Source: Malaya genurostris
Taxonomy: Eukaryota; Arthropoda; Insecta; Diptera; Culicidae
Assembly (NCBI RefSeq): GCF_030247185.1
Contig: NC_080570.1
Span: 5,456,001 to 5,520,000 of the forward strand
DNA length: 64,000 nt
Direction: 5' to 3'
Each line of letters opens with the position of its first letter. Position 1 is the first letter of the stretch. A model generated the notes under the pieces. That model was given only the letters and a program-made list of their open reading frames with translations, was not told where the DNA came from and searched no databases. A program made the position numbers and the translations under genes. Shown here piece by piece: positions 1-10,786 of this stretch.

Positions 1-750
1 CAAGTTGGGACCAAAATTTGCATATCTTTCGGTAACGATCAATCTGAAGTATGGCTCTCGAAATGGCACATGACTGACTGCTGACTGGGATGACTCAATC
101 TCTCTTCCGCAAAGGGAGTGGTGCGGAAGCCTCGTTCGTTTGTTTGTCTCGTTCGAAAGTCCGATCCGACGATCTCGATACGAGATCCGCCCGCCAACGA
201 TGACAGTTTACGTCTTTCGGTTTATTAGCGAAGCGGTTTTTTTTTCGATTTTTATCATTCCATTCAAATCGGGTTGGCGAATGGTGAATAGTAGCCGAAA
301 GGAGGAAGGAGGGTGGTTCTAACAAAACTACCGAACGGCAACAAATCACCGTTAGAACGCTCCGAAAACCCATTGACGTACGCACAGTCAATGAATACTA
401 ACGAAGCCACTCGAGCATGAAAAACGGGAAGTGAGCGCTTAGTTTTGAGCGATGATGGCAGCAGGCCATGGTTTGTGTCCCTCTTCTTCCCGGCCGCAAA
501 ACACCACGCACTACACTCCCGCGCCTACTAGATTGGATGGCGGTGCGTATCTGCTTTTGTTCTCTGATGTTGCTGCCGTGCGTTGCCGGGTAACCTATTT
601 AGGCAAAGGTGCGTTTTGTAAATAGTATTGAATGACTTTTCGGCGCGCGCGGTGTTCATTATCTAATGACATCGTTTACGTTGATGACGTACCCACGGGC
701 TTGTGATTTAGAAGTGGCTTTTAATTGAAGCTTTTTTCCGGTGTAGGAAT
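1..750. other. Single-copy-looking region without a recognised gene
   Basis: Mixed-composition sequence without obvious repeats. Short open frames exist on both strands, the longest about 98 codons, but none has a recognisable motif. Its only notable part is the right edge, where a tandem 3'/5' splice-site motif begins. I read it as host intronic or intergenic DNA. Confidence 0.4.
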
Positions 751-753
751 GTG

Positions 754-772
754 ATTTTTTTTTCAGGTGAGA
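754..772 (+). promoter_or_regulatory. Candidate recursive (zero-length exon) splice site
   Basis: A run of nine T is followed by CAG ending at 766 and at once by GTGAGA at 767-772. A 3' splice site and a 5' splice site are therefore fused with no exon between them. Insect ratchet sites have this form: pyrimidine tract, then YAG, then GTRAG. The upstream branch point is weak (a TTAAT-like string near 720). It lies on the same strand as the stronger site at 37955. A chance match is possible. Confidence 0.4.
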
Positions 773-1352
773 CAGACCGAATAATTATGCAGCAATTCTA
801 TGACAAAAAGATATACGACCTCTCAGATATTCGTATTATTTGGTACAAACGTTTTCCACCGAAAAATACTGAACCCAATTTTTTTCATTTCTCCATTAGT
901 GTAACTATTTTCATGGGGCGCAACATGTTTTATTTACTTTGTTGTAAATTTAGGCTTTTTAACATAATATATCAAAAAATTAGCCTAGCCAAACTTTACG
1001 TTTTCAATCTTTTGACATCATTGTACCACTAAGTGGATTGAAACAAGTTCTTTTTCAAACACAGTGCAGTTGAATAAAGTCTGTTTCAAACTACCTTGTG
1101 AAGAAATGGTGCTCTTTCTAATTAAACAGTTATAGGAGAAATAAATAGAAGTTCTTCGGCACTGTGTCTTTGCCAGAGCCGTAGTCAAACATGAGAGGTA
1201 ATTTTATTAACGTTCATTAATTGTAGGTCATTTGTACAGGGATAAAATTATTAGACAAAATCTTGAATGTTATGAGATGAATAATTGTAATATCCTCGAC
1301 AGCCGACTGCCCAGAGAAATCAACATATCATAATAGAAACATTCACTAACAA

Positions 1353-1422
1353 ATTCCTATTTTTACGTGACACAGAAGTGAAAATACTGAGGATTATTGT
1401 ATTTTCAGGAACGTAAAAATTA
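1353..1422. repeat. Imperfect two-part hairpin
   Basis: ATTTTTACGT near 1354 pairs with ACGTAAAAAT near 1411. Inside these, GAAAATAC pairs with GTATTTTC around a short loop. Together they give an interrupted stem of about 65-70 bases. It could be a decayed MITE or a small hairpin precursor; the sequence does not decide. Confidence 0.4.
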
Positions 1423-1644
1423 TAAATTCTGAACATGCAGAAAATTGTTGTGGTTTATTTATGAAAATCAGATTTCTATGGGTCGAATGTGTCGGAAAGA
1501 ACGACTTCTCTGGGCCATTTTGTTGAGGAACGAAAATTACAGTCATTACGCTAGATTAATTCGCCATCGAAAATTATCTTTCGACTTCCGGTAGCTTCCG
1601 GGAGTTCTATTTTTCACTTAGTTAGAATTCCAAAAGTCGTGTCG

Positions 1645-2035
1645 AAGTTTGCAAACAAAAGTGCATAATTTGGCAATCAATTTGCTCACGTGGAAAGCGG
1701 AGCCACCCGTATGTGACAATCAGTATGATCAATAGGCACAAATACATAAAAGAATACCTCCAAAAGCGACTACTTCCCCTTCTAAGGCCACACAATGGTC
1801 ATACACTCTTCTGGTCGAATTTAGTCTCGTGCCATTGCTCGGAAGATGGTTTGAAGTGGTACAAGGCTAATGAGATCAACTTCATGCCGAAGGACTTGAA
1901 TTCCCTGAACGTACCGGAACAGCGGTCAATTGAAAAGTACTGGACTACATCCTAAGATAGCAAAATAGGAGGAATGTGGAGAAAAATGGTATTCCGTGCA
2001 AAAATGTTGGTCCAAACGTTATACAAAACCTTATG
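1645..2035 (+). pseudogene. DD37E Tc1/mariner transposase remnant with mutated catalytic Asp
   Basis: The plus strand encodes the C-terminal half of a DD37E transposase: a WQ.IC..GK-like string near 1670, then IKEYLQKRLLPLLRP, then WSNLVSCHC, and PEQRSIEKYW near 1920. The spacing from the Asn of WSN to the Glu of SIEKY is exactly 37 intervening residues, the family spacing. The residue normally Asp (WPDLASCHY in relatives) is Asn here, so the catalytic triad is broken. The frame also breaks after about 1955. No terminal inverted repeats are visible. It resembles the remnants at 27.3 and 60.6 kb more than the full-length group at 9.5, 15.8 and 46.7 kb. Dead copy. Confidence 0.8.
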
Positions 2036-2294
2036 AGTAGTGTTGAATATTTCTACATTTGGATATAGTATTGAATTGAATAAAGCGAAACTGGCAAAAA
2101 TCAAATAATATTTTTGATTTGATTCCCTGAAACTTTGGAGATGATCGGTTCAATGGGTGAATTTTGCCGAATATGTTTTGTGTGATTCCATCCCGTACAC
2201 CCTTTAAATGACTCGCTTATTCCCGCGTAACCTGTTGGACATATTCTGTCCTTTTGACTGAGCATAAGTACGTCATTACCGTCGGTCAAGGTTC

Positions 2295-2815
2295 AGGTCC
2301 AGATCTAGAATCTTGGTTCAGAATTCAGTCCCAGAATCCCAGAATTCTAATTTGAAATTCAAGTGCAGAACGCGTTTCTCCAGGTTTAGAATTCATTTCT
2401 GGAATTCAGGTTCAGAATGAAGTTCCAGAATCCAACCGCAGAGATCAGTTTCGGAATTGAAATTTAGAATCCAGGTTCAGAATTCTTGTTCAAAAACCAG
2501 ATTCAGAATTCTGTTCCAGAATTCAGATCCAAAATTCTGTTTCAGGATTCGGATCCAAAGATCAGTTTCAGAATGCAGGTCCAGAATTCAGTTCAAGAAT
2601 TCCCGGGGGTCCCGAGACCAGGTTCAGTATCAAGATCCAAAATTCAGTTCGAGGTTCTGAAACCAGGCTCAGAATTCAGGTTCATAGTTCAATTCTAGAT
2701 TCCAGGTCCAGAATCCTGGTACAGAATTCATATCCAAAACTCAGCTCTAGAGTCCAGAACTAAGATTCAGAATCCAGATTTAGGATTTATTGCCAGAATC
2801 AGAATCCGCATAAGC
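2295..2815. repeat. Degenerate CAGAATTC-type repeat block
   Basis: About 520 bp built from drifting units of roughly 11-13 bases such as CCAGAATTCAGGTT and TTCAGAATCCAGG. Open frames here translate into repetitive F.I..Q.S-type peptides and are not genes. The same theme occurs in opposite orientation at 6350-6940 and more weakly at 45540-45740, where it also lies next to a histone-like dispersed repeat. Confidence 0.85.
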
Positions 2816-2832
2816 GGGGGGGGGGGGGGGGG
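2816..2832. repeat. Homopolymer of 17 G
   Basis: Seventeen consecutive G on the plus strand at the junction between the GAATTC-type block and the following dispersed repeat. True length is uncertain because such runs are error-prone in sequencing. Confidence 0.9.
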
Positions 2833-3565
2833 TCCAGCTTCTGAATTCTATAAATCGATTCTTTTTAGTACTATCAATATATTCCCAAAGAGCTATACGA
2901 AGTTTTCCTACATTGTGAATCTATCATGCCGATTGGTTCAGATCCAGAGCTCAGTTCCAGTCTTAAGAAATTCAGTTCCGTATTGAATCAATTGCGGGAC
3001 ATTCGCAGAGCTAGTTTCCTTTCAAAAACGAACGATTGCGTCACCCTGCTGCTGATGGTCGTTTGCATTGGAGCAAAATACAAAGAAAAGTGGACAACGA
3101 TGGGGAACATTATGCAAAATCAGCCCTTCTAATGGTTCCATATGTTTTATAAAGAACTATAAAGATTCCTTCCAGTGCAGAATTCGTACCAAACGAGTGC
3201 GAATAAAGCCAGCATTTGACTGCTTCGCGTTCGAGCAAAATGCTACGAAAAGCGTTTAATATCGCAGAGAATTCCACAATTTGGTTCTTCTGAATGCCAG
3301 AAATGAATCCCCTACAACATTTTGATAGTTTCCTTCACTGAAATATGCAAATCCGGAATGATTTTTTTTTACTCTCATTTGTTCCCCGTTATTTAATTGT
3401 GTGGTAGAAAATATTTGTCGTCAAAAAGTCAATCTTTAGTATAAATGCACCGTTACATTTTGGAAAGCAAATCAGTAAAAGTTGCGAAATTCACCCATTT
3501 ATCATTTTTATTCGTATTTACGTCATCCAGTTATGTCTCTGACATTACCCACCCGCCTTTTATAA
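2833..3565 (+). repeat. Dispersed histone-like repeat, copy 1 (partial)
   Basis: Shares long stretches with 34029-35225 and 45052-46205. Examples are the AGTGGACAACGATGGGG-like run near 3090, CAGCCCTTCTAATGGTTCC at 3121-3139 followed by AAAGAACTATAAAG near 3151, and the closing part with a TCGTATTTACGTC-like end and TATGTCTCTGACATTACC near 3530-3550. The CCTTCTAATGG segment aligns with a clearer histone-mRNA stem-loop-like motif in the third copy. The left inverted terminus seen in the other two copies is missing. No intact histone reading frame is visible. I call it a repeat, perhaps derived from histone genes. Confidence 0.6.
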
Positions 3566-6345
3566 TCCGTTCTTTCAAGAATCGGTAAATGCGAATCTAT
3601 ACAGTAATGCTGGTACTTAAATGAAGAAGTGAAAGCTAGCATAATTTACACAAATGATAATTGAATCATATTAGAAATTGTCCGTCTTTTTTGTTTTTTT
3701 TTTCTTCAGGAAACGCATTCTACTTTGAGTCACATTATCACTTGGAAAAAACGATTTGTAACTCCAACGGAACTGGTACCGCAATAAAGCAATGTAGGAA
3801 CTCACATGAGTTGATGATAAATCTTTCCGAAGTAGAAAAAAATCACGATCGACACCGAGTTTTCGAAGTCTTAAACCGTCGGTACCAAAAATGGGTCTTC
3901 GTTGGCTTCATGTACCACGCTCCCAACATCAGGCAGTGATTACAACTCTTGGCAGCTCCACACGATTTTTTTTCATACATTTTTCCACCATTCCGCTTGG
4001 TGGTGGTGGCGGCTGTCGGAGGATCGATTGTACCGAGTTGACACCTCATGACCAGAGACCACAAACGGCTGACCTCCGCGATCCGTTCTTGAGCTTTGCG
4101 AATTGTTGCTACTTTCCGCCACTGATACGACCTTTTTCACGGAACGAACAGATAAGTGATAAATTTGACACATTTATTTGATGTGCTGTTCACCCAATGC
4201 CAAGGTTGAAGGTGGGCACACCAAAAGGCAGCTACCGCAACTTCGATGATTCATTCGAAATTAGTTTCGTTAGGTGGGAGCTGTCAAATCATTCATTTTT
4301 CTTCGTAGGCATTTTCTACTGGAAAAAGTAGGAAAATTGTCTGTTTTCCACTGACATATAAAATGGATAAAAAAAATAGGTATGTACGATATCTCTATTA
4401 TTGCACTCGAAGTATTATAGGTCACTGAAACGGATCAATCATATCGCTTTGCCGGCGGAAAAATCGGATACTTTTGTCCAATTTTCCTCCGACAAGACGT
4501 TGACCCGAATGTTTCTGTCGGCTCAGGAAACATCTGCCGGCAGTTCGCCCAACAATAGCTCAATTTTTACCATCCATCATGCGATGTATAATGGATCATA
4601 AAAAGCGGGACACCCACACAGGGTGAACGGAGAGGGAAAAAAAACCGAAACAAAGTAGGCAGAGAAGCTTTCGCGAAAATTGTATATCCTTGCAAAATTC
4701 CGGTCGATGCTTGAACGCGCGGAGACAGAGAGGTGAGGTGGTGGTAAGTTGGAGTAAAATGTTTTGCTTTTTTCAAAATAATTTCGAAAATATTTCTGCT
4801 TTCTCCAATTCATTCGGTCGATTTTTTCTACCCTTATTTTTACTGTACGTGGTAAACCGAAACGAACTGTCCGAATTACACACTGCCACCGACAATTCCT
4901 CATGGCGTGTGCATCGAGAATGCCGAGGCCGGTGGCACTGGGCTTTACAGAATGCAAAACAAAAGTAGGTCCATTGCATTGTTGGACGGCAAACAGCAAT
5001 AACAACAACAACAACAAGACACAAGGGAGGAATGATCTGAATGTCTACCACTCTGCTGCCATGTCTGCTGCAGGCTGAAAATGTAGTTTCCTGCAGTTCC
5101 TCACCGGCAGAGAGTTCCAGAGTACATTTAGCCGTAAATTTTGCAACGGATGCAAGTGGTTTCCAGGAATAATCAGCAACCCGTTTCCGTTGCCGAGAAA
5201 AAGGACGAAACAATGGTTTGCTTGGATTTCGGTTTGCATTATTCATCCTAAAAACGTTCATTCGGAATGATTAAAATTAATTGTTAAAGATTGTTCGCAT
5301 TCATACGGTTTAGTCACCCCAAATACGATAAAAAAAAATCTGTATAATATTTCGACCTGATCAACTATCGGAAAAATTCCAAAGACGCTTCTGTCGGAAT
5401 TTATGCCACTTGACTCGAGTGAACGCGTTTCGGATGCTATCGTGTGGCAAAATTCAGAGCAAAGAAGCCATTCGTGATAGTCGTCTTCCACCGGTATGAC
5501 ACCAGGCTGCTCTGGTGCATGTCTAACAAGCCGAACGGGGAACATGAAACGTTGCGAAAAAATATTCAAAGGCAATCAGGAGCCAGGTACGTGATGAAAA
5601 AGGGGATAACGATTGGAAACTTACGACTAGGCGTTTGGATTCTCAGGAAACCTCCGCATTTATTCTCTTCGAGTATGTTCCTTCACACGATTTTCCGACT
5701 ATCAATCCTAATTTATTGTCCAAAACACGTGTATCTGTTGAGTAGTGGTAATATGCCAAATCGTGCCAAAACACGCTGTTTCTAGAACGATGCTTTAGAA
5801 GTTGCAATGGGCGTTTTTGAAGGCACTTTTAGATGTAGATTCCACTGTCAATATTCCCGGTTGAGCAGAATGGTAGGCTGATTTTTCCGCACGTCCAGAT
5901 GGCTTACCAAACGAAATACTATTTCGCAAATTTCATTACATTCTGTTATTTAAACTCAGACTCAAGATTTCCTCTGTCCTTCATAGTGTAGAATTTATTA
6001 GCAAAGGTTTAAGTTACAACAAATATTTCCAAATGCACGCTTGATATTGGCATTCAGTTGTCAATTCCAATTGCCCAGCTTGCGCATTTATCAACCCGTA
6101 ACTCCGAACTCGTAGCTCAGATCCGAATGAAATTCTATCGTCATTCTTTAGGGATCGTTTACTACAGCTCAACTTCACTTTCCCACATAATCGCTGTTCA
6201 TGTTGAAGCATTTCTCGTACTGCTGCACCAACTTTCCCTCTTTTTGACGTTGGATCGCACCAACTTTCCCTTTTTTTGACGTAAGGTCGATTTGGTGTTG
6301 TCATACCACTGCCAAACCTTGTATGAATAGTATGGTGCCGAAAAA
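3566..6345. other. Single-copy-looking island without a recognised gene
   Basis: Moderate-GC sequence. A pyrimidine tract ending TTCAG lies at 3680-3709 and could act as a plus-strand 3' splice site, but the downstream sequence is not recognisably coding. Overlapping minus-strand open frames of 162 codons (4773-5261) and 146 codons (4577-5017) have biased, motif-free translations, so I treat them as chance. A short duplicated CACCAACTTTCCC segment lies near 6229-6275. Nothing else stands out. Confidence 0.4.
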
Positions 6346-6349
6346 TTGT

Positions 6350-6940
6350 CATGGATTCTGATTTCGGGAGCTGAAACCTGTGCTTGACTTTTGGAGCTGA
6401 ACTCCGAACCTGAATTCTGGCGTTGATTTTTGAGCCGGGGACTTGAAACTGAATTTAAGCTTGGATTTTCGAGATTCTAAATCTGGATTTTCCACCTGAA
6501 ATCTGCAAGTGAATTCTAAACATGAATACTGGAACTGAATTATGAACCTGGATTCTGATCTGGTTTCTAATCCTTACTTTTGAAGCTAAAATCTGTAAAA
6601 AAAATTCGAACCTGGATTCTGTTCGTGAATTCCGAGTTTGGGTCTGAATTTTAAATTCGGAATATAAATTCTGGAACAAAATTCTGAACCTGGTACTGAA
6701 TTCTGAGTCTGGATTCTAATCATGAGTAATTTCTGGACCTGGAGTATGATGCTGAATTGCGGACCGGAGTTCTGAATCTTGATTGGGAACTTGAATACTG
6801 AACTAAATCCTGTACTTGGATTCTGGAACTGAATTTCAGACCGGGAATCTACAGTTGCATTCTTGGCCTGAATTCTGAGCTTAAATTTTGAACTTGACTT
6901 CTGAACTTGAATCCTGGATTCAAGAACTGTATTCTGAAAT
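6350..6940. repeat. Degenerate repeat block, reverse orientation of the 2.3 kb block
   Basis: About 590 bp of drifting CTGAATTCTGAACCTGGATT-like units, the reverse complement in character of the block at 2295-2815. Open frames inside are low-complexity products of the repeat. Units are too decayed to give an exact period by eye; spacing is mostly 11-13 bases. Confidence 0.85.
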
Positions 6941-7079
6941 AAGATAAGACAAAAACAGACATATTTTTGGGTCGTTTTGGCTTTATGCCACTACTAAAAA
7001 ACCGTGTATGAACAGTAAAATGATGCTTCTTATTATGCAAAACATTTGAATTTATTTTGTTGAATGTTCTAGTTCTAAA

Positions 7080-7870
7080 AAAATTAACAAAAATGATGTT
7101 TATCCGTTAGATCCGTTTCATAATCACCCATTTCCAATAACTTTGAGAGACATACCCTCACCAATCTCCGTCCGAATTTCATCCCATTGAAGCTGATTGC
7201 GTTATGATGAAGCGCGAACTTCGTTGATAGAAGTGATAATTAAAAGGTGGCAAATCTGGTGACTATAGCGGGTGCGCTAGAAGTTCCCAACCGACCACTT
7301 AGACCACTTTGGTTGAAAGTGGAAGAGCGTTGTTATGCTGCAGAATGATGTTGTCCTGTCTTCGAGCCTATTCTGACCACAATATTACCAGTTTCGTAGT
7401 ACACTACTCCATTCTGATCCCACCTCACAGCATTGTTCTTTTCTCAAAACGATTCCATACTGACAATCGTTCTGGCAATACCTACGAATTTTTGAGTTTC
7501 GGATTCTCGAAACATATCCATCTTTTGTTGTTAGTTGCAATTCGATGCAAAAAAAAAACTTTCTTTCGTAGCGTAAAAAGAGTTTGCTTTGCTTTGAGGT
7601 TTTTTTTCGCTTCGAGACATGGAATCTGTCGTTGGATCAGTTTGTGTGGAACCCATTTACTAACCTTTTTGATTTTGCCATGGCTTTAAGGTAATCGGAG
7701 ATGGCTTGCCGGGTGACATTTAATTTTCCCGCAATCATTTGTCGTGTCTGGGTATCATTTTCGTTCAATAATGATTGTAGCTTATCTTCCAATTTTGTTT
7801 TTTTTTTCGAGCGTAGCAAGTGACCGGGAAAAAATTGGGAATTTTGTTTCACCGGAAAAAAAGAGGGAAA
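7080..7870 (-). pseudogene. Mariner-like transposase remnant
   Basis: On the minus strand, 7852-7637 encodes an N-terminal helix-turn-helix region: SLLNENDTQTRQMIAGKLNV followed by TRQAISDYLKAMAK, typical of the second HTH of mariner transposases. Further along the same strand, between about 7290 and 7190, a frame reads LLAHPLYSPDLPPFNYHFY, matching the YSPDLxPxDY motif around the third catalytic Asp. In this copy the motif has N in place of that D. The middle of the gene is scrambled and much is deleted. No terminal repeats were found. Dead copy. Confidence 0.7.
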
Positions 7871-7879
7871 ACCGGGAAT

Positions 7880-9130
7880 TTTAGTGCAAAATCGGGAAAA
7901 ATATTACTAGCTCCAATAAGAGTAACAATGTTCAGCATCATGATTTATTTTTATTCAACACGTGAAAAGTTAGATGTAACGCCTAATTTTGCGTTTTAGC
8001 GAGGTGCTCAGTAAAAATGTTGAAACAACTTATTGTCCAATACAGGTTCAATGTTGAACAATTCATTGGAAATTGGCCCAATACCCCATGTCCCGTTCAA
8101 TGATTAGTTTTAAATTATTCGGAAAGAATCCGAACTTTTCATTAAATTTACTAATCATTGCCCTAGTTTCATCATAATTTGTCTCAGGTAATGTCATCTT
8201 GAGACAATACTTGTGTTTTGCTCATATTTGTGTGAGATCTTGATTTAAATGGGACTCACACAACTGAAAACGGTGGCGATTTTTACTGTATCCATAGATT
8301 GCAGGGAGTATTTAATTTCCTTCTTTGAGAGCTGAAACTAGTTTATAGATTTTTTTTTAGAATATGGTTTGATTTGTTCAGTGAATCTTTGCTTAATCTT
8401 CTTTGAAATGTGCTCAACTATGGATTTCATAGTAGGATTACAAGAATGTTAATATTGATGCCGACGGAGGAGCAGTTGATGATAGGAGAATCAAATTTTG
8501 TTTGAGCTTTTAGAACTGATAGGCTCCTACCTTCACTCAGGTAATGATTTCGAACTATCTATTGCTGTATCGGTATCAGCCGAATTTCGCTAAACAATTT
8601 GCTTCCGATATGAGCTCTGTATCCTAGACGATTAGTTCTAAGGTGGTAGAATACAGAGCTAATTGAATTAATCATTCGAAATCCTAAACATTATTGGTAG
8701 ATAATCTGAATCAAAGTCTGTTTGAGTAATCCATTCACTGCAAATGTTACATTAATCGGCTAGATCCAGATCAATTGTAGAACGGCTTCTCATAAAACCT
8801 AAACTGGTTGGGCTATTTGGAAATAAAACTGGTTAGAAATCAGAAATTATGAAAAACTCGTCATTTCGGATTATTTTTCTCGTTGTTCCACAACAGATGC
8901 TAAGTATTTAGAACCCCATTAAGAAGAAAACAGATCGATATCTTATACGTTTTCGAAAATTTCATTTGATTCATTTGCTCATCAACGCGAGCAAGTGACT
9001 GCCAATACCTATGGTTTATAAACTGACGTTATCCACACAGACCTTCCCACTGCCTTTACCAAAAAAAAAGTCACGCCAGTACAGTCGCTAAATACGACAG
9101 ATTGGGCTTTGGTTCGTTCTAACATGCTAC
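7880..9130. other. AT-rich region without a recognised gene
   Basis: No coding motif recognised. AGCTCTGTATCCTA at about 8612-8625 pairs, with one mismatch, with TAGAATACAGAGCT at 8647-8660, giving a 14-bp interrupted stem. The right part grades into a Jockey-type LINE fragment. Confidence 0.4.
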
Positions 9131-9144
9131 GTTGATTTTGTTAA

Positions 9145-9277
9145 TCACCCTTATTCTGAATAACGGCGTATTGCTTTTCGATCGTATTTCATTTGTATTC
9201 CTAATAACGTAAGCAAAATCAAAGGTGGCTAGGACTTGATTCAAAAATCAATACGTCGTTATTCAGACTGAGGGTGA
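9145..9277. mobile_element. Small MITE (133 bp)
   Basis: The left arm TCACCCTTATTCTGAATAAC is matched by an inverted right arm ending at 9277 (reverse complement TTCACCCTCAGTCTGAATAA). The inverted repeat is about 30 bp with few mismatches and continues through the CGTATTG stretch on both sides. The centre is about 70 bp and non-coding. It appears to interrupt the LINE sequence that resumes at 9278. No clear target duplication could be fixed. Confidence 0.65.
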
Positions 9278-9400
9278 ATACCTCAATAAACGCCGATTAG
9301 CAATCAAGATTTATGACTTTGTATCCAAAGAGTTTATCACTTCATCTGGGATTCCACAAGGCAGCCATCTTGGACCGCTGATCTTCCTCCTGTACTCGTC
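9278..9400 (+). pseudogene. Jockey-clade LINE reverse transcriptase fragment
   Basis: The plus-strand translation includes SSGIPQGSHLGPLIFLLY, the conserved reverse-transcriptase block just before the YADD catalytic motif in Jockey-like non-LTR retrotransposons. The frame ends before YADD is reached. Only about 40 residues are recognisable. Another Jockey-type RT of the same kind lies at 24.3-25.2 kb. Confidence 0.8.
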
Positions 9401-9487
9401 GAAATAATTTAAACTTCAAATAATTTTTTTTAAGCTAAATTCGGAAATGTGTTCCCTATTTACCATTGACATATTAAAACTAAACTA

Positions 9488-10784
9488 AAGACTGTCTCAG
9501 AAAGTATGGACGCAGTTTGATTTCGCTGTAAATAAATCACAAGTGTTAGATATTCAAATTTTATTCGATATCCGGATAATATTATACTACAGCAACAGAA
9601 TATTGTTCTCAACATTTGCTACTTAGCCATTGTAGACTAGCTGGCGCACCTTCTTGCGAACGTTCCTCATTAAATTCCGTACAGACTTCTTGGCAAGAAG
9701 TTTTGACACTTTTTTCCAATCTTTTTCGAACTGTTGAATGGTTTTGGCTGCCGAGACATGTTTCCTAAGATGCGCCTCCGTTAATGCCCAAAATTCCTCA
9801 ATTGGTCGAAGTTGTAGGCAATTTGGTGGATTCATGTCTTTTGGGAAGAAAGTGATATTTTTGGTAGTGTACCATTCTACCGTTGATTTCAAGTAGTGGC
9901 AAGAAGCAAGATCTAGCCAGAAGACAACAGGATCATTTTGGCTTCGAATCATGGGTAGAAGTCGTTTTTGTAAACATTCCTTGATGTATATTTCGGTGTT
10001 CATTGAATCAGTGGTGATGAAGGGTTTCGAAGTTTTACCGCAGCTACAAATTGCTTGCCAGACCATAGCTTTCTTACCACATTTTTCGACTTCAATCGAT
10101 GTCTCGGACTGGTTTAACAGTTGCCCTTCTCGCACCGTAGAATATTGTAGTCTCGGCAAGGATTTGTAATCGAGTTTCACGTAGGTTTCGTCGTCCATGA
10201 TTATGCAGTTCAAATTTCCAGCAAGAATCGTATTGTACAGCATTCGAACCCTCGGCCTGATCGATGCTTCTTGTTTCGGACTACATTTTGGTTGTTTCTG
10301 CTTCTTATAGGTTCGAAGATTTAAACGTTCTTTAGCAGAAAGAATATTTCACTTCGAAGTGCCCACTTTTTTGGCCATATCCCGAACTAAAACCTCCTTC
10401 TTTTGCTCGAACGCTTTCAGTATACGTTTATCCAACTGAGGGTTAGCAGGACCTTTTTTTCGACCCGTTTTCGGTTTATCCTCAAAGGTGTTATCCTCAC
10501 CGAACTTCCTGATTGCATTTCGCACGGCTTTTTCACTTACTCCTTACATTCTCCTTTCTCAGTGACAGTCCGCGTTGTGTGCACCATTTGTACACAATTT
10601 TTCGACGTTGTTTTGCTGTAAGTCCACGCATTTCGAAACAAACTAATGAAAACGAATAAACTACTGCACAAGTGGTTAGAGAAGAGTGTAAACAACGGGA
10701 GGCAGCCATAAAAATTGACAGATTCTGAACCATTGCGAAATGGCAGCGGTTTTTGGTTGCGTCCATACTTTCAGGGACAGTCTT
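9488..10784 (-). mobile_element. DD37E (ITmD37E-type) Tc1/mariner element, copy 1
   Basis: Bounded by inverted repeats AAGACTGTCTCAGAAAGTAT at the left and ATACTTTCAGGGACAGTCTT at the right. Both ends are flanked by TA (9486-9487 and 10785-10786), the Tc1/mariner target. At about 1.3 kb it has the family's usual size. It carries one transposase on the minus strand (9623-10631). Copies 2 and 3 lie at 15843-16905 and 46690-47942. Confidence 0.85.
9623..10631 (-). pseudogene. DD37E transposase, nearly full length with a few lesions
   Basis: Cut-and-paste transposase gene. The last 206 codons (9623-10243) are open. They contain DDETYVKLDYKSLP (first Asp), MVWQAICSCGK, WLDLASCHY (second Asp) and LRPIEEFW (Glu), with 37 residues between the last two catalytic positions. 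Upstream, in other frames up to the start at 10631 (MRGLTAKQRRKIVYKW), lie an N-terminal helix-turn-helix and the KKQKQPK linker, broken by stops and frame changes around 10310-10560. Expected length is about 330-340 residues. Catalytic residues survive here, unlike in the older remnants, so this copy decayed recently. Confidence 0.8.
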
Positions 10785-10786
10785 TA

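Noticed and set aside
2457..2698. Open frames with repeated FRI/QNS-type peptides
   Set aside because: Simple translation of the degenerate CAGAATTC-type repeat.
4577..5261. Overlapping minus-strand open frames of 162 and 146 codons
   Set aside because: No recognisable domain, low-complexity translations (Val runs from GTT/AAC repeats), and the opposite strand is also open. Best explained by composition.
8180..8200. CTCAGGTAATG as a fused splice site
   Set aside because: No proper pyrimidine tract and a non-consensus donor.
10300..10330. GGTTCGA string as a tRNA B box
   Set aside because: It lies in the DD37E transposase coding sequence and no cloverleaf partner was found. No tRNA gene was recognised anywhere in the window.
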